Part shown: positions 37,013-48,414 of the stretch, piece after piece | Numbering within the stretch: the first letter of the stretch is position 1 | Layout: each line of letters begins with the position of its first letter | NCBI RefSeq assembly: GCF_003363155.1 | Contig: NZ_QRBE01000008.1 | Span: 62,001 to 126,000 of the forward strand | Direction of reading: 5' to 3' | Length of the DNA stretch: 64,000 nucleotides | From: Dyella monticola | GTDB taxonomy: Bacteria; Pseudomonadota; Gammaproteobacteria; Xanthomonadales; Rhodanobacteraceae | Program-made: the position numbers and the translations under genes | The notes under the pieces: model-generated | The model's database searches: none | Seen by the model: the letters and a program-made list of their open reading frames with translations, nothing else | Told to the model about the DNA's origin: nothing

Positions 37013-38224
37013 ATGACGCCCGCTCACCCTTCCCGCAAGCCGCTGCCGATTGAAGTGCGCGGCACCTCCCGGCTGCCGCTTGGCATGACGCCAACGCAAT
37101 TCCTGCGCGATTACTGGCAAAAGCTCCCGCTGTTGATCCGCAATGCCTTTCCGGATTTCCAGCCGCCCATTCAACCGGACGATCTGGCCGGCCTGGCGTG
37201 TGAGGAAGGCGCACTCGCGCGCCTCATCCAACATGATGCCCATCGCGAGCGATGGCGCGTAAAAAGCGGTCCGCTGAGCGAAGGCGATTTCGCCAGCACG
37301 GGCGATACCAACTGGACCTTGCTGGTGCAGGACGTGGATAAGTGGGATATGGACGTCGCCGCCCTGCTCGACCACTTTCAGTTCCTGCCTAGCTGGCGCG
37401 TGGACGATGTGATGATCTCCTACGCCGAACCCGGCGGCGGCGTCGGCGCGCATGTCGATCATTACGACGTGTTTCTGCTGCAAGGATTCGGTCAGCGCCA
37501 TTGGGCGATCAGCACGGATCCGGATGCGCCGAAGGATTTCCGCAGCGATGTCGAACTCAAGCAGCTACGGCACTTTGCGCCGACGCACGAGTGGCTGCTC
37601 GACCCCGGCGACATGCTTTACCTGCCGCCAGGCGTTCCACATGACGGCATTGCGTTCGGTGGCCCGTGCATGACGTTTTCCATCGGCATGCGCGCACCTT
37701 CGCAAGCGGAACTGGTAGGTGACCTCGCCGATTATCTTGCCGAGTATCTGCCAGAAGAACGGCGTTACGGCGACGCCGATCTCGCGCCAGCCAAACACGC
37801 GGGCGAAATCGACAAGGCAGCCTTGCAACGCCTGCGTGCCGCCGTGCCATTTGCCGCAACGTTGGATGACACCATGCTCGCGGACTGGTTCGGCCGCTTC
37901 ATCACGCGTTATCGCACTGCGCAGACACCGATGGCACCCAGCAAGCCGCTTAGCGAGGCGGCTGTGCGCAAACAATTGGGAGAGGGCTATTCAATGCTGC
38001 GCCATCCATGGTCGCGCATGGCGTGGGCGCGGATCGGCAAGCAATGCATGCTGTACGCGAATGGCCATGCGTACCCGGCACCTGCCACATGGGCCATGCG
38101 CGTGTGTGCGGAACGTACCTTGTCGCCACCCTTCGATCTGACCGCCGATGCCCATGCGCTGCTGTTGGCATTGATCAATGATGGGCATCTGATCCTTCGA
38201 CGCATTCGCGAGCGCCGCCGATGA
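37013..38224 (+). CDS. roxA: 50S ribosomal protein L16 3-hydroxylase (YcfD/RoxA type)
   Basis: 403-residue JmjC-type, Fe(II)/2-oxoglutarate-dependent oxygenase that hydroxylates an Arg of ribosomal protein L16. The Fe-binding triad is H147 and D149 (GAHVDHYDVFLLQ) and H210 (LPPGVPHDG). LLIRNAFPDF and the C-terminal winged-helix region (ALLLALINDGHLILRR) complete the family layout. I chose ATG at 37013; the frame is open 60 bp upstream. The stop overlaps the next ATG in ATGA (38221-38224). Confidence 0.9.
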   Translation: MTPAHPSRKPLPIEVRGTSRLPLGMTPTQFLRDYWQKLPLLIRNAFPDFQPPIQPDDLAGLACEEGALARLIQHDAHRERWRVKSGPLSEGDFASTGDTNWTLLVQDVDKWDMDVAALLDHFQFLPSWRVDDVMISYAEPGGGVGAHVDHYDVFLLQGFGQRHWAISTDPDAPKDFRSDVELKQLRHFAPTHEWLLDPGDMLYLPPGVPHDGIAFGGPCMTFSIGMRAPSQAELVGDLADYLAEYLPEERRYGDADLAPAKHAGEIDKAALQRLRAAVPFAATLDDTMLADWFGRFITRYRTAQTPMAPSKPLSEAAVRKQLGEGYSMLRHPWSRMAWARIGKQCMLYANGHAYPAPATWAMRVCAERTLSPPFDLTADAHALLLALINDGHLILRRIRERRR

Positions 38225-38739
38225 ATACACCCATTACTTCGCAAGAACAAAACGATGGCGTTCACGCGGTTAGCGGCCCCGGCGCCGTCGCCGATGTGCG
38301 CCTGCAATTGCTCCAGGCCACCCGCTACAAACTCGCTATCTATCTGCCCAACTTGCCGGCTACCGCGTTCAGTACATCTGAAGAGCTTGCCGAGCTGCGC
38401 CGCATTGGCATCTCCGGTCGTGGTGCGGAGATCCGCGTGGTGCTGGGCGATCCGGACACCGCGTTGCGTGAGGGACATCGTCTGATCGACCTCGCCCAGC
38501 GCTTGCCGAGCGTGCTGCGCATCCGCACGCCCATCGAGGAGGACCAGAACACGAACGAGGTCGCCAGCGCCTGGATGCTCAATGACACCAGCGGCTACCT
38601 GCTGCTTCCCGACGCCGATCGCTGGGAAGGCCGGGCCGCCCTGCGCGACGGCCCGGGACACGCGCCCCTGTTGCTGAAATTCGAACAAATCTGGGAACGC
38701 GCCCAGCCGGCCAGCGGTTTGCAGCCGCTAGGCTTGTAA
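38221..38739 (+). CDS. Conserved hypothetical protein coupled to roxA
   Basis: 172-residue soluble protein whose ATG overlaps the roxA stop. No named family recognised. The region LLQATRYKLAIYLPNLPATAFSTSEELAELRRI, then GAEIRVVLGDPDTALREGHRLIDLAQRLPSVLRIR, looks like an alpha/beta domain of the type seen in PLD-like or GNAT-associated regions, but without an HKD motif. The NDTSGYLLLPDADRWEGRAAL segment is distinctive. Coupling suggests a role with the L16 hydroxylase or simply co-expression. Confidence 0.75.
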   Translation: MNTPITSQEQNDGVHAVSGPGAVADVRLQLLQATRYKLAIYLPNLPATAFSTSEELAELRRIGISGRGAEIRVVLGDPDTALREGHRLIDLAQRLPSVLRIRTPIEEDQNTNEVASAWMLNDTSGYLLLPDADRWEGRAALRDGPGHAPLLLKFEQIWERAQPASGLQPLGL

Positions 38740-38870
38740 ACCGCGCGCTGAATACCCATCCAGGGGAGGCCTGCGGGTTTCCCCTCCGCGTTGGCCGTTG
38801 CCCCGTTCAAGTCGTTGTCCTGACTGGTCTGATGCCTGAACCGGCAATGCCGGCGCCGCTCTGCGTCGGC

Positions 38871-38901
38871 TTGCCGCGCTGCGGAATCGACAGGCTATAA
38901 T
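38871..38901 (+). promoter_or_regulatory. Candidate promoter of the sucA-sucB-lpdA operon
   Basis: TATAAT (38896-38901) is a perfect -10, 77 bp before the sucA start. TTGCCG (38871-38876) is a possible -35, although the 19-base spacing is long. Confidence 0.55.
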
Positions 38902-38978
38902 TAACAGGATTTTTCGCCAGCGAACCGGGCCTACGACACGCCGGTCCGCTGAGGCTTCCCTTCCCTGCCGGTGGTGAC

Positions 38979-41825
38979 GTGAGCACAAACCTGATCCGCG
39001 AGTTTTCCGAGTCCTCCCAACTCGCAGGCGGCAACGCCGATTACGTTGAATCGTTGTACGAAACCTGGCTTGCCGACCCTGAATCGGTACCAGCCGAGTG
39101 GAATACCTACTTCAAGACCTTCAAAGGCCGCGAGTCGGGGGACGTGTCCCACACCGCGGCCATTGCGCGTATAGAGGCCGCGCAAAAGCAGCGCCCCAAC
39201 GGCGCAGCGGCGGCGGCCCCCGTCAGCGACGAGCACGCGCGCAAACAGGCAGGCGTGCTGCGTCTGCTGACGGCCTACCGCTCGCGCGGCCATCTGGCCG
39301 CCAACCTGGACCCGCTGGGCCTGGCGCATAAGATGGAAGCGCCAGACTTGACCCTGGGCTTCCACGGCCTGTCCGACGCCGATCTGGATACCGAATTCGA
39401 CTGCGGCAACTTCGCTGGCGGCGGCCAGCGTATGAAACTGCGCGAACTGTTCTCACGCCTGAAGCGCGTCTACACGAATACGGTCGGCGCGGAGTTCATG
39501 TACATCTCCGACCACGCGCAGCGTAACTGGATCTACAGCCGCCTCGAGCAGGCCAACGGCAACGCCGGTCTCGACAAGGGCGCCAAGCAGCGGGTACTGG
39601 ACGGCCTCACTGCCGCAGATGGCCTGGAGCGCTACCTGCACACCAAGTACGTCGGCCAGAAGCGCTTCTCGTTGGAAGGTGGCGACAGCCTGATCCCGAT
39701 GCTCGACGACGTGGTGCGCGCCGCAGGCGACAACGGCATCAAGGACCTGGTCATCGGGATGGCCCATCGTGGCCGCCTCAACGTGCTGGTGAACATCCTC
39801 GGCAAGCCGCCGAAGACGCTGTTCAACGAATTCGAAGGCAAGTTCGAACACGCCGAAGACGATCCGGCCCACTCCGGCGACGTCAAGTACCATCTTGGCT
39901 TCTCCGCCGACGTGCGCACACCCAAGGGCGGTGTGCATGTGGCGCTGGCGTTCAATCCGTCACATCTTGAAATCGTCAATCCCGTGGTCGCCGGTTCCGT
40001 GCATGCACGCCAGATTCGCCGCAAGGATACCGAGCGCACGCAATCGCTGGCGGTGCTGATCCATGGCGACGCCGCGCTCGCAGGCCAGGGCGTGAACATG
40101 GAATTGTTCAACATGTCGCAGGCGCGCGGCTTCAAGATCGGCGGCACACTGCACATTGTGGTGAACAACCAGGTGGGCTTCACCACGTCCAATCCGCAGG
40201 ACGCCCGTTCCACGCTGTATTGCACCGATCTGGCCAAGATGGTCACCGCGCCGGTGTTCCATGTGAATGGCGACGATCCGGAAGCGGTGATCCAGGTCAC
40301 CCGCCTGGCTTACGAATTCCGCAAGCAGTTCCGCAAGGACGTGATGATCGATCTGGTGTGCTACCGCCGCCACGGTCACAACGAAGCGGACGAACCGGCG
40401 GCCACGCAGCCGGTGATGTACCAGATCATCCGCAAGCGTCCGCCTGCGCGCGAACTTTACGCGCAACAGCTGGTAAAGGAAGGCCTGCTCGCGGACGGCG
40501 ATGCGCAGAAGCAGTTCGACGCCTACCGCGACCGTCTCGAAGCCGGCGCCGCGATGACCGATCTGCACCCGTCGCTGACCAAAGACGTGGAAGTGGATTG
40601 GAGCCAATTCATCGGCAAGAAGCTCGCGACGCAGGTAAAAACCGGCATCGCCAAAGACAAGCTGGTCGAGCTGGCCAACCGCATCCTCACCATTCCCAAC
40701 GACGTGACGCTGCAATCGCGCGTGGCCAAGATCTATGACGACCGCCGCAAGATGACCAGCGGCGAACTGCCGGGCGATTGGGGCTTTGCCGAAAATCTCG
40801 CATACGCCACATTGATCGACGAAGGCCACAACCTGCGCCTGGTCGGGCAAGACGCCGGTCGCGGTACGTTCTTCCATCGCCATGCTGTGCTGCACGATCA
40901 GAAAGACGGCCGCACCTATATGCCGCTGGCCAACCTGCGCGCGGATGCCAACGTCGAAGTAATCGACTCGCTACTCAGCGAAGAGGCCGTGATGGCCTTC
41001 GAATACGGCCACGCGACCACCGATCCCTACACGCTCAACATCTGGGAAGGTCAGTTCGGCGACTTCGCCAATGGCGCGCAGGTGGTGATCGATCAGTTCA
41101 TTAGTTCCGGCGAAGCCAAGTGGGATCGCCTGTGCGGTCTGGCGTTGTTCCTGCCGCATGGTTACGAAGGCGCGGGCCCGGAGCACTCTTCCGCACGCCT
41201 GGAGCGCTTCCTGCAGATGTGCGCGCTGGAAAACATGCAGGTCTGCGTGCCCACCACCCCGGCGCAGGATTTCCACATGATCCGCCGCCAGATGCTGCGT
41301 CCGGTGCGCAAGCCGCTGATCGTGATGACGCCCAAGTCGCTGCTGCGTCACAAGCTGGCTGTGTCCACGCTCGACGAATTGGCCAATGGCAGCTTCCAGC
41401 TGGTAATCGGCGAGCATCGCGATCTGCCGGCGAAGAAGGTCAAGCGCGTGGTGCTGTGTTCGGGCAAGGTCTATTACGACCTGCTGGAAGAAGCTGAAAA
41501 GCGTGGCATCGCCGATGTAGCGATCGTGCGCGTGGAGCAGCTCTATCCGTTCCCGCGTCCGGAAGTGACGGCCGAACTGGAAAAGTATCCTTCCGCCAAG
41601 GAAGTGATCTGGTGCCAGGAAGAGCCGATGAACCAAGGCGCGTGGTTCCAGATCCGCCATCATCTGCAGGCGTGCGTCGGCAGCAAGCAGAGTCTTTCCT
41701 ATGCCGGTCGCGCGCGTTCACCCGCGCCTGCCGCCGGTCACCTCAACGATCACATCGCCGAACAGGCCGCGCTGGTTGAGCAGGCGCTGGTCGCGCCCGT
41801 TGGCCCCGATCACTCAGCAGAATAA
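38979..41825 (+). CDS. sucA: 2-oxoglutarate dehydrogenase E1 component
   Basis: 948-residue thiamine-diphosphate enzyme that decarboxylates 2-oxoglutarate and succinylates the lipoyl group of E2. The N-terminal 2-oxogluDH_E1_N segment is visible ([23 protein letters not shown]). Active-site regions include [17 protein letters not shown] and [18 protein letters not shown], and the C-terminal segment is [17 protein letters not shown]. It starts at GTG 38979 after GTGAGC-type sequence with only a weak SD (GGTGGTGAC). It is 15 residues longer than E. coli SucA. First gene of the operon, 17 bp before sucB. Confidence 0.96.
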   Translation: MSTNLIREFSESSQLAGGNADYVESLYETWLADPESVPAEWNTYFKTFKGRESGDVSHTAAIARIEAAQKQRPNGAAAAAPVSDEHARKQAGVLRLLTAYRSRGHLAANLDPLGLAHKMEAPDLTLGFHGLSDADLDTEFDCGNFAGGGQRMKLRELFSRLKRVYTNTVGAEFMYISDHAQRNWIYSRLEQANGNAGLDKGAKQRVLDGLTAADGLERYLHTKYVGQKRFSLEGGDSLIPMLDDVVRAAGDNGIKDLVIGMAHRGRLNVLVNILGKPPKTLFNEFEGKFEHAEDDPAHSGDVKYHLGFSADVRTPKGGVHVALAFNPSHLEIVNPVVAGSVHARQIRRKDTERTQSLAVLIHGDAALAGQGVNMELFNMSQARGFKIGGTLHIVVNNQVGFTTSNPQDARSTLYCTDLAKMVTAPVFHVNGDDPEAVIQVTRLAYEFRKQFRKDVMIDLVCYRRHGHNEADEPAATQPVMYQIIRKRPPARELYAQQLVKEGLLADGDAQKQFDAYRDRLEAGAAMTDLHPSLTKDVEVDWSQFIGKKLATQVKTGIAKDKLVELANRILTIPNDVTLQSRVAKIYDDRRKMTSGELPGDWGFAENLAYATLIDEGHNLRLVGQDAGRGTFFHRHAVLHDQKDGRTYMPLANLRADANVEVIDSLLSEEAVMAFEYGHATTDPYTLNIWEGQFGDFANGAQVVIDQFISSGEAKWDRLCGLALFLPHGYEGAGPEHSSARLERFLQMCALENMQVCVPTTPAQDFHMIRRQMLRPVRKPLIVMTPKSLLRHKLAVSTLDELANGSFQLVIGEHRDLPAKKVKRVVLCSGKVYYDLLEEAEKRGIADVAIVRVEQLYPFPRPEVTAELEKYPSAKEVIWCQEEPMNQGAWFQIRHHLQACVGSKQSLSYAGRARSPAPAAGHLNDHIAEQAALVEQALVAPVGPDHSAE

Positions 41826-41842
41826 ATGTCCAAGGATTAGCC

Positions 41843-43045
41843 ATGTCTATTGAAGTCAAAGTCCCCGTTCTGCCCGAGTCCGTGTCCGACGCCACCATTG
41901 CCACCTGGCACAAGAAAGCCGGCGATGCCGTGAAGCGCGACGAAAATCTGGTCGATCTGGAAACCGACAAGGTCGTGCTGGAAGTGCCCGCACCGGTCGA
42001 CGGCGTGCTGAAGGAACTGAAGTTCCAGGTCGGCGACACCGTGAACAGCCAGCAGGTGATCGCAGTGATCGAAGAAGGCGCCGTGGCCGCGGCACCTGCG
42101 CCTGCCGCCGCAGCCCCCGCTCCGGCTGCTGCAGCGCCGGCACCGGCCGCTCCGAAGGCTGCCGCAGCGGGTACGTCGGATCTTTCCCCGGCCGGCCTGC
42201 GCGTGGCCACCGAACAGAACATCGATCCGTCCAAGGTCGCCGGCACCGGTCGCGATGGCCGCGTCACCAAGGAAGACCTGGTCAACTACGGCAAGGGTGG
42301 CGCTCCCGCAGCCGCTGCACCGGCCGCGGCGCCGACGCCGGGTTCGCGTCCGGAAGAGCGTGTGCCGATGACGCGCATCCGCGCCCGCATCGCCGAGCGC
42401 CTGATGCAGTCGAAGAACTCCATCGCGATGCTCACTTCGTTCAACGAAGTGAACCTCGCCGAAGTGTCCAAGATGCGCAAGACGCTGGGCGAGCAGTTCG
42501 AAAAAGCCAACGGTGTGAAGCTCGGCTTCATGAGCTTCTTCGTGAAGGCTGCCGCCGAAGCGCTGAAGCGTTATCCGATCGTCAATGCCTCCGTCGACGG
42601 CAACGACATCATCTATCACGGCTATCAGGACATCTCCATCGCCGTGGCTACCGAGAAGGGCCTGGTGACGCCGGTACTGCGCGACGTGCAGAACATGAGC
42701 TTCGCCGACGTCGAGCGCGGCATCGCCAACTACGCCAAGAAAGCACGTGAAGGCAAGCTGGGCCTCGACGATCTGCAAGGCGGTACGTTCACCGTCACCA
42801 ACGGCGGAACGTTTGGCTCGCTGCTGTCGACACCGATCGTCAACCCGCCGCAGAGCGCGATTCTTGGCATGCACACCATCAAGGAGCGTGCGATCGTCGA
42901 GAACGGCCAAGTGATCGCCGCCCCGATGATGTATCTGGCGATCTCCTATGATCACCGCATCATCGACGGCAAGGACGCGGTGCTTTTCCTGGTCGACATC
43001 AAGAATCAGCTCGAGAATCCGCAGCGCATGCTGCTGGGCATGTAA
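41843..43045 (+). CDS. sucB: Dihydrolipoyllysine succinyltransferase, E2 of 2-oxoglutarate dehydrogenase
   Basis: 400-residue core of the complex. One N-terminal lipoyl domain has the lipoylated Lys in [14 protein letters not shown] (Lys about 43). A flexible Ala/Pro linker has repeated [12 protein letters not shown] units. An E3/E1-binding domain follows ([22 protein letters not shown]). The catalytic domain ends with [17 protein letters not shown], which contains the active-site His and Asp. SD AAGGA precedes the ATG. It lies between sucA and lpdA, as expected for the odhAB-lpd order. Confidence 0.96.
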   Translation: MSIEVKVPVLPESVSDATIATWHKKAGDAVKRDENLVDLETDKVVLEVPAPVDGVLKELKFQVGDTVNSQQVIAVIEEGAVAAAPAPAAAAPAPAAAAPAPAAPKAAAAGTSDLSPAGLRVATEQNIDPSKVAGTGRDGRVTKEDLVNYGKGGAPAAAAPAAAPTPGSRPEERVPMTRIRARIAERLMQSKNSIAMLTSFNEVNLAEVSKMRKTLGEQFEKANGVKLGFMSFFVKAAAEALKRYPIVNASVDGNDIIYHGYQDISIAVATEKGLVTPVLRDVQNMSFADVERGIANYAKKAREGKLGLDDLQGGTFTVTNGGTFGSLLSTPIVNPPQSAILGMHTIKERAIVENGQVIAAPMMYLAISYDHRIIDGKDAVLFLVDIKNQLENPQRMLLGM

Positions 43046-44593
<1,548 letters not shown>

Positions 44594-44610
44594 AGCGTCA
44601 TGCCATGATG

Positions 44611-44653
44611 AAAAGCGGCCCGCTCGTGGCGACATGGGCGGGTCGCCTTATTT
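44611..44653 (+). terminator. Probable terminator of the sucA-sucB-lpdA operon
   Basis: GCGGCCCGC (44615-44623) pairs with GCGGGTCGC (44638-44646) over 9 bp with one G-T pair and a 14-base loop, followed by CTTATTT. It lies 18 bp after the lpdA stop. Confidence 0.55.
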
Positions 44654-44731
44654 GAAGCTTCCGTAACCTTTATTGCCGTTGCGCCGGCCTTCGCCGGAAT
44701 GACGAGCTAAAAAAAGCGAGCCCATCAAACC

Positions 44732-45328
44732 ATGCCCCAACCCACCGCACTTTGCGTCTATTGCGGCTCCCAAAGCGGCCATCATCCGATCTATCTCGAA
44801 ACCGCACAGGCCTTCGGACAGGAACTCGCGCAACGCGGCATCACGCTGGTGTACGGTGGCGGCAAGGTGGGGTTGATGGGTACGGTGGCCAATGCCGCGC
44901 TCGCCAGCGGCGGCAAGGTGATCGGCGTGATTCCGCGCCAACTCGTCGAGCGCGAAGTGGCGCATACGGGTTTGAGTGAGCTGGTGGTGGTCGACACCAT
45001 GCATCAACGCAAGACACGCATGTTCGAGCTTTCCGATGCGTTTGTGGCGTTACCTGGCGGCTTCGGCACGATGGATGAGATGTTCGAAATGCTCACCTGG
45101 GCACAGCTCGGTTTGCATCGTTATCCGTGCGCTTTTCTCAACACGCAGGGCTATTACGATCACCTGCGCGGAATGATGGATCATATGGTCGCCGAAGGTT
45201 TTGTCTCGCATGTTCGCCGCGACGACATATGGTTTGGCGACTCCACGCGCGAACTGTTCGAATGGATGCATCGTGATCATGCAAACTCTGCATCACACGG
45301 TATCGATGCGTCCAGCATCAAGGCATGA
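44732..45328 (+). CDS. LOG-family protein (predicted nucleoside monophosphate phosphoribohydrolase)
   Basis: 198-residue Rossmann-like protein of the LOG/TIGR00730 family. Plant LOG enzymes remove ribose 5'-phosphate from cytokinin nucleotides; bacterial members act on AMP or unknown nucleotides. Diagnostic motifs are YGGGKVGLMG and LPGGFGTMDEMFE (PGGxGTxxE), and the N-terminal LCVYCGSQSG is typical. Its stop overlaps the first possible ATG of the next gene (45325-45328). Confidence 0.9.
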   Translation: MPQPTALCVYCGSQSGHHPIYLETAQAFGQELAQRGITLVYGGGKVGLMGTVANAALASGGKVIGVIPRQLVEREVAHTGLSELVVVDTMHQRKTRMFELSDAFVALPGGFGTMDEMFEMLTWAQLGLHRYPCAFLNTQGYYDHLRGMMDHMVAEGFVSHVRRDDIWFGDSTRELFEWMHRDHANSASHGIDASSIKA

Positions 45329-45339
45329 GGCTTACGGCC

Positions 45340-46335
45340 ATGACGACGCTCCAAGCGTTCCGCATTCACAATGATGCCAACGGCTATCGCGGCGGCATCG
45401 AAACCATGCACACCGACACACTCAGCGCCGGCGAAGTGCTGGTGAAAGTGGCCTACTCGTCGGTGAATTACAAAGACGCGCTGGCCGGGACGGGCAAAGG
45501 CAAGATTCTTCGTCACTACCCGCTCAACGGCGGCATAGATGCTGCAGGTGTGGTGGTCGCATCCAGCGATCGGTCGTTCAAGGAAGGCGACAAAGTGCTA
45601 TGCACCGGCAGCGGCCTCTCCGAAATACGCGATGGCGGCTACGGCCAATACATCCGTTTGCCTGCACAGTGGGCCATTCCCCTGCCCGACGGCCTGAGCC
45701 TGCGTGAAAGCATGATCTTGGGAACGGCCGGCTTTACCGCGGCACTGTCATTGCTGCGCATGCAAGACAACGGTCAATCGCCCGCGCTTGGCCCCATTGC
45801 GGTCAGCGGTGCCAGCGGTGGCGTTGGCATGCTGGCCATCGACATCTTCACGCGCGCCGGTTACCAAGTGCATGCCATCAGCGGCAAGGCGGCACATTTT
45901 GATTTTCTGCGCGGCCTGGGCGCAGTCGAATGCATCGATCGCCACCAGCTCACCTTCAGCGGCAAGCCAATGGATTCAGCGCGCTTTGGCGGTGTGCTGG
46001 ACAATGTCGGCGGCGCGATGCTCACCGGCTTGCTGCCCCTAATTGTGCCTTACGGCAACCTCGCCCTGTGCGGCAACGCCGGCGGTGTCCCCTTCGAAAG
46101 CACCGTAATGCCCTTCATCATTCGCGGCGTCAGCCTGCTGGGTATCGCATCCGCGGGCACCGCCCGCGATATTCGCGACCGGGTGTGGCACCATCTGGCC
46201 AGCGACTGGAAACCTTGCCATTTTGACCGGATCGCCACCCGGGAAATCGCGCTGGAACAGCTTCCGGAGGTATTCGAGCGTATGCTGTCCGGCGATTCGT
46301 TTGGCCGTACGATTGTGCGCGTCGCCAACGTTTGA
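45340..46335 (+). CDS. Acrylyl-CoA reductase-type oxidoreductase (AcuI/YhdH family, MDR superfamily)
   Basis: 331-residue medium-chain reductase without structural zinc. NAD(P)H-binding ISGASGGVGMLAID, the substrate-side VNYKDALAGTGKGKILRHYPL and the GIDAAGVVV segment are typical of AcuI/YhdH quinone-oxidoreductase-like enzymes, which reduce acryloyl-CoA with NADPH. I chose ATG at 45340 (MTTLQAFRI); ATG at 45325 would overlap the LOG gene stop and add five residues. Substrate assignment is by family only. Confidence 0.86.
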   Translation: MTTLQAFRIHNDANGYRGGIETMHTDTLSAGEVLVKVAYSSVNYKDALAGTGKGKILRHYPLNGGIDAAGVVVASSDRSFKEGDKVLCTGSGLSEIRDGGYGQYIRLPAQWAIPLPDGLSLRESMILGTAGFTAALSLLRMQDNGQSPALGPIAVSGASGGVGMLAIDIFTRAGYQVHAISGKAAHFDFLRGLGAVECIDRHQLTFSGKPMDSARFGGVLDNVGGAMLTGLLPLIVPYGNLALCGNAGGVPFESTVMPFIIRGVSLLGIASAGTARDIRDRVWHHLASDWKPCHFDRIATREIALEQLPEVFERMLSGDSFGRTIVRVANV

Positions 46336-46404
46336 TGCGCTGGTGCTTGGAAGCAACGTTCGCGCGACTTAGAATTAACGAAACGACTAGGGGATTCCCA
46401 CCTT

Positions 46405-46770
46405 ATGGCACGCATTCTGATTGTCGACGATTCTCCGTCGCAGCTCCTCGGTATCAAGCGCATCGTCGAGAAGCTCGGCCATGAAACGCTGACCGCCGAA
46501 GACGGTGCCGCAGGTGTCGCCGTGGCGAAGCAGGAAAAACCCGCGCTCATCCTGATGGACGTGGTCATGCCCAACCTCAATGGCTTCCAGGCCACGCGCA
46601 CCATCAGCAAGGATCCGGAAACCGCGCATATTCCCATCGTGCTGGTAACCACTAAGGATCAGGAAACCGACAAGGTGTGGGGCATGCGCCAGGGCGCAAA
46701 GGCTTACGTCACCAAGCCCATCAAGGAAGAAGAATTGGTGGCTGTCCTGAAAGAACTGCTACCGGTCTGA
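46405..46770 (+). CDS. pilH: Type IV pilus response regulator PilH (CheY-like)
   Basis: 121-residue single receiver domain. The phosphoacceptor is D52 in ALILMDVVMP. The acidic pair in ILIVDDSPSQ and the K in YVTKPIKEEE complete the site. Sequence around TTKDQETDKVWGMRQGAKAYVTKP is that of PilH of Pseudomonas/Xanthomonas twitching systems. No output domain. PilG, the ChpA kinase and methyl-accepting protein genes are not adjacent, so it is an isolated copy or the operon lies elsewhere. A distinct terminator hairpin follows. Confidence 0.88.
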   Translation: MARILIVDDSPSQLLGIKRIVEKLGHETLTAEDGAAGVAVAKQEKPALILMDVVMPNLNGFQATRTISKDPETAHIPIVLVTTKDQETDKVWGMRQGAKAYVTKPIKEEELVAVLKELLPV

Positions 46771-46785
46771 TTTCCCATCCATTTA

Positions 46786-46816
46786 CGCAAACGGCGCCTT
46801 GAAGGCGCCGTTTGCG
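46786..46816. terminator. Hairpin between convergent pilH and cbpA
   Basis: CGCAAACGGCGCC (46786-46798) pairs perfectly with GGCGCCGTTTGCG (46804-46816) around a 5-base loop. Short T-runs lie inside the stem on both strands, so a bidirectional terminator is likely. Confidence 0.75.
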
Positions 46817-46837
46817 TTTGGTGCATCACGAATGTCT

Positions 46838-47734
46838 TCAGAGACGCGGGTCGTAATGCGGAAACTGGGCGCGCAACGCTTCGTAGGCTTGGCGTTGTGT
46901 CTCGCCTTCCGCCGCGGGCACCCGGATCGACACCTCCACAAGCTGATCGCCCGGCGTGGGCCCTGGCAGGCCACGACCTTTCAACCGCAGCTTGCGCCCT
47001 GATTGCGTACCGGCCGGAATGCGAAGGTCGACCGTCCCGGCCAGGGTGGGCACCGGTACCGTCGCCCCCAGCGCGGCCTCCCACGGGCTCACCGGCAAGA
47101 TGTGCAGCACGTTGCGACCCTCCAGCTTGAAGCGCGCATCGTCGCGGATGCCCACTTCCAGCAGCAGGTCGCCGCCCGGCCCACCACCTGCGCCCGGGTG
47201 GCCCTGGCCACTGAGCCGGATCACCTGTCCTGGCTGAATACCGGCGGGAATCTTCACTTCCAGCACACGGTCCTGACCGCTTCCATCATCCAGGCTCAGA
47301 CGCGTACGGCCGCCATTGAAGGCCGTCGGGAGGTCGATCTGCACCTGCGCGTGCGCATCACGCCCACGGCGCGCACGCGGGGCGTGGCGGGCCGCCCCGG
47401 AGCGACCAAATAGGCTCTCGAAGAAATCGCTGAAGTCGCCCTCGCCGGTGTCGCCAAAGTCGAAACCTTGCCCCTGTCCCCAATTCGGCGGCGGTCGGAA
47501 CTGTTCGCCAGGACGATAGCCGCCTGCGCGCAACTGATCGTAGGCGCGACGCTTTTCGGTATCGCGCAGCACTTCGTTGGCTTCGTTGATCGCCTTGAAC
47601 TTATCTTCCGCGCCCGCTTCCTTGTTCTTGTCCGGATGGTATTTGCGCGCGAGCTTGCGATAAGCCGTCTTGATGTCGGCCTCGCTCGCATCGGGCTTTA
47701 CGCCCAGCGTGTCGTAATAGTCTTTGAACTCCAC
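46838..47734 (-). CDS. cbpA: Curved DNA-binding protein / DnaJ-family co-chaperone
   Basis: 298-residue type II J-protein. The N-terminal J domain has the HPD motif ([11 protein letters not shown], residues about 31-33) that stimulates DnaK ATPase. A Gly/Phe/Pro-rich linker follows ([23 protein letters not shown]), then two beta-barrel substrate domains ending in the dimerisation region. There is no CxxCxGxG zinc finger, so it is not DnaJ itself. It lies 92 bp downstream of hsp20 on the same strand, so heat-shock coupling is plausible. Confidence 0.92.
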   Translation of the reverse strand: MEFKDYYDTLGVKPDASEADIKTAYRKLARKYHPDKNKEAGAEDKFKAINEANEVLRDTEKRRAYDQLRAGGYRPGEQFRPPPNWGQGQGFDFGDTGEGDFSDFFESLFGRSGAARHAPRARRGRDAHAQVQIDLPTAFNGGRTRLSLDDGSGQDRVLEVKIPAGIQPGQVIRLSGQGHPGAGGGPGGDLLLEVGIRDDARFKLEGRNVLHILPVSPWEAALGATVPVPTLAGTVDLRIPAGTQSGRKLRLKGRGLPGPTPGDQLVEVSIRVPAAEGETQRQAYEALRAQFPHYDPRL

Positions 47735-47826
47735 TGCAACTCCTTATCCAACACAGACAGCCCACCACGGATCATGGTCCGTGGCGAGCTGTTGACGCAA
47801 TATTTTTAATGATGCGGCAGGTACGC

Positions 47827-48276
47827 TTACTGCGCGTGGATAGCGATGCGACGCGGTGCCTTTTCCGCCTTCTTCGGAATCACGATTTCCAGCACACCGT
47901 GCTTGCCAGTAGCGCTGATGGTGTCGGCATCGGCACTATCGGGCAAGGTAAAACGGCGATGGAAGCTTCCGTGCGCACGCTCCACGCGGGTGAAACGGCC
48001 GGTCTGCTCGTTCCTCTCGACGGCACGCTCGCCCTTGATGGTGAGAATGCCTTTTTCCATGTTCACTTCGATATTGGCAGGATCCACGCCGGGCACGTCC
48101 ACGAAGATCACGAACCGCTGGTCTTCTTCTTTGATGTCTACACGCGGCGCCCACTGGCTGGTGACCGTGTTGGAGGCGTCTCTTTCATCATTCTGGAAAA
48201 AGCGCTCGAAAGCCTGGCGGACGTCGGCTGGGAATGCGCCGGTGGCGCTCCAAAGTGTATGGCGACTGGTATTCAT
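47827..48276 (-). CDS. Small heat-shock protein Hsp20/alpha-crystallin family
   Basis: 149-residue holdase chaperone that prevents aggregation of unfolded proteins. The alpha-crystallin domain covers about residues 40-135 (APRVDIKEEDQRFVIFVDVPGV through HGVLEIVIPKK). The GVLEI turn and a C-terminal IxI-type motif (RRIAIHAQ) used for oligomer assembly are present. SD GAGGAAA precedes the ATG. A strong CTTGAAA element lies upstream (48344-48350). Confidence 0.92.
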   Translation of the reverse strand: MNTSRHTLWSATGAFPADVRQAFERFFQNDERDASNTVTSQWAPRVDIKEEDQRFVIFVDVPGVDPANIEVNMEKGILTIKGERAVERNEQTGRFTRVERAHGSFHRRFTLPDSADADTISATGKHGVLEIVIPKKAEKAPRRIAIHAQ

Positions 48277-48321
48277 GGTGATTTCCTCAATAGGTTGCGG
48301 CGTATTTCCCGCTTGACAAGC

Positions 48322-48350
48322 AGATAAGCTCTCGCCCGGACGGTTTCAAG
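48322..48350 (-). promoter_or_regulatory. Candidate sigma-32 (heat-shock) promoter of hsp20
   Basis: On the minus strand CTTGAAA (48344-48350) is a perfect sigma-32 -35, followed after 14 bases by GCTTATCT (48322-48329), a partial match to CCCCATNT. A sigma-70 reading (TTGAAA, 16 bases, TTATCT) also fits. It lies 45 bp before the ATG. Confidence 0.6.
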
Positions 48351-48414
48351 GCGACATGCCACCGGACCCGGAGGTACTATTTCCGGCGTTGCCCCTGCTT
48401 CAGCGAGCAAGATC

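Noticed and set aside
36914-37501. N-terminal extension of the DUF1579-like exported protein into the roxA region
   Set aside because: The extension is antisense to roxA. A strong SD and signal peptide define the start at 36913.
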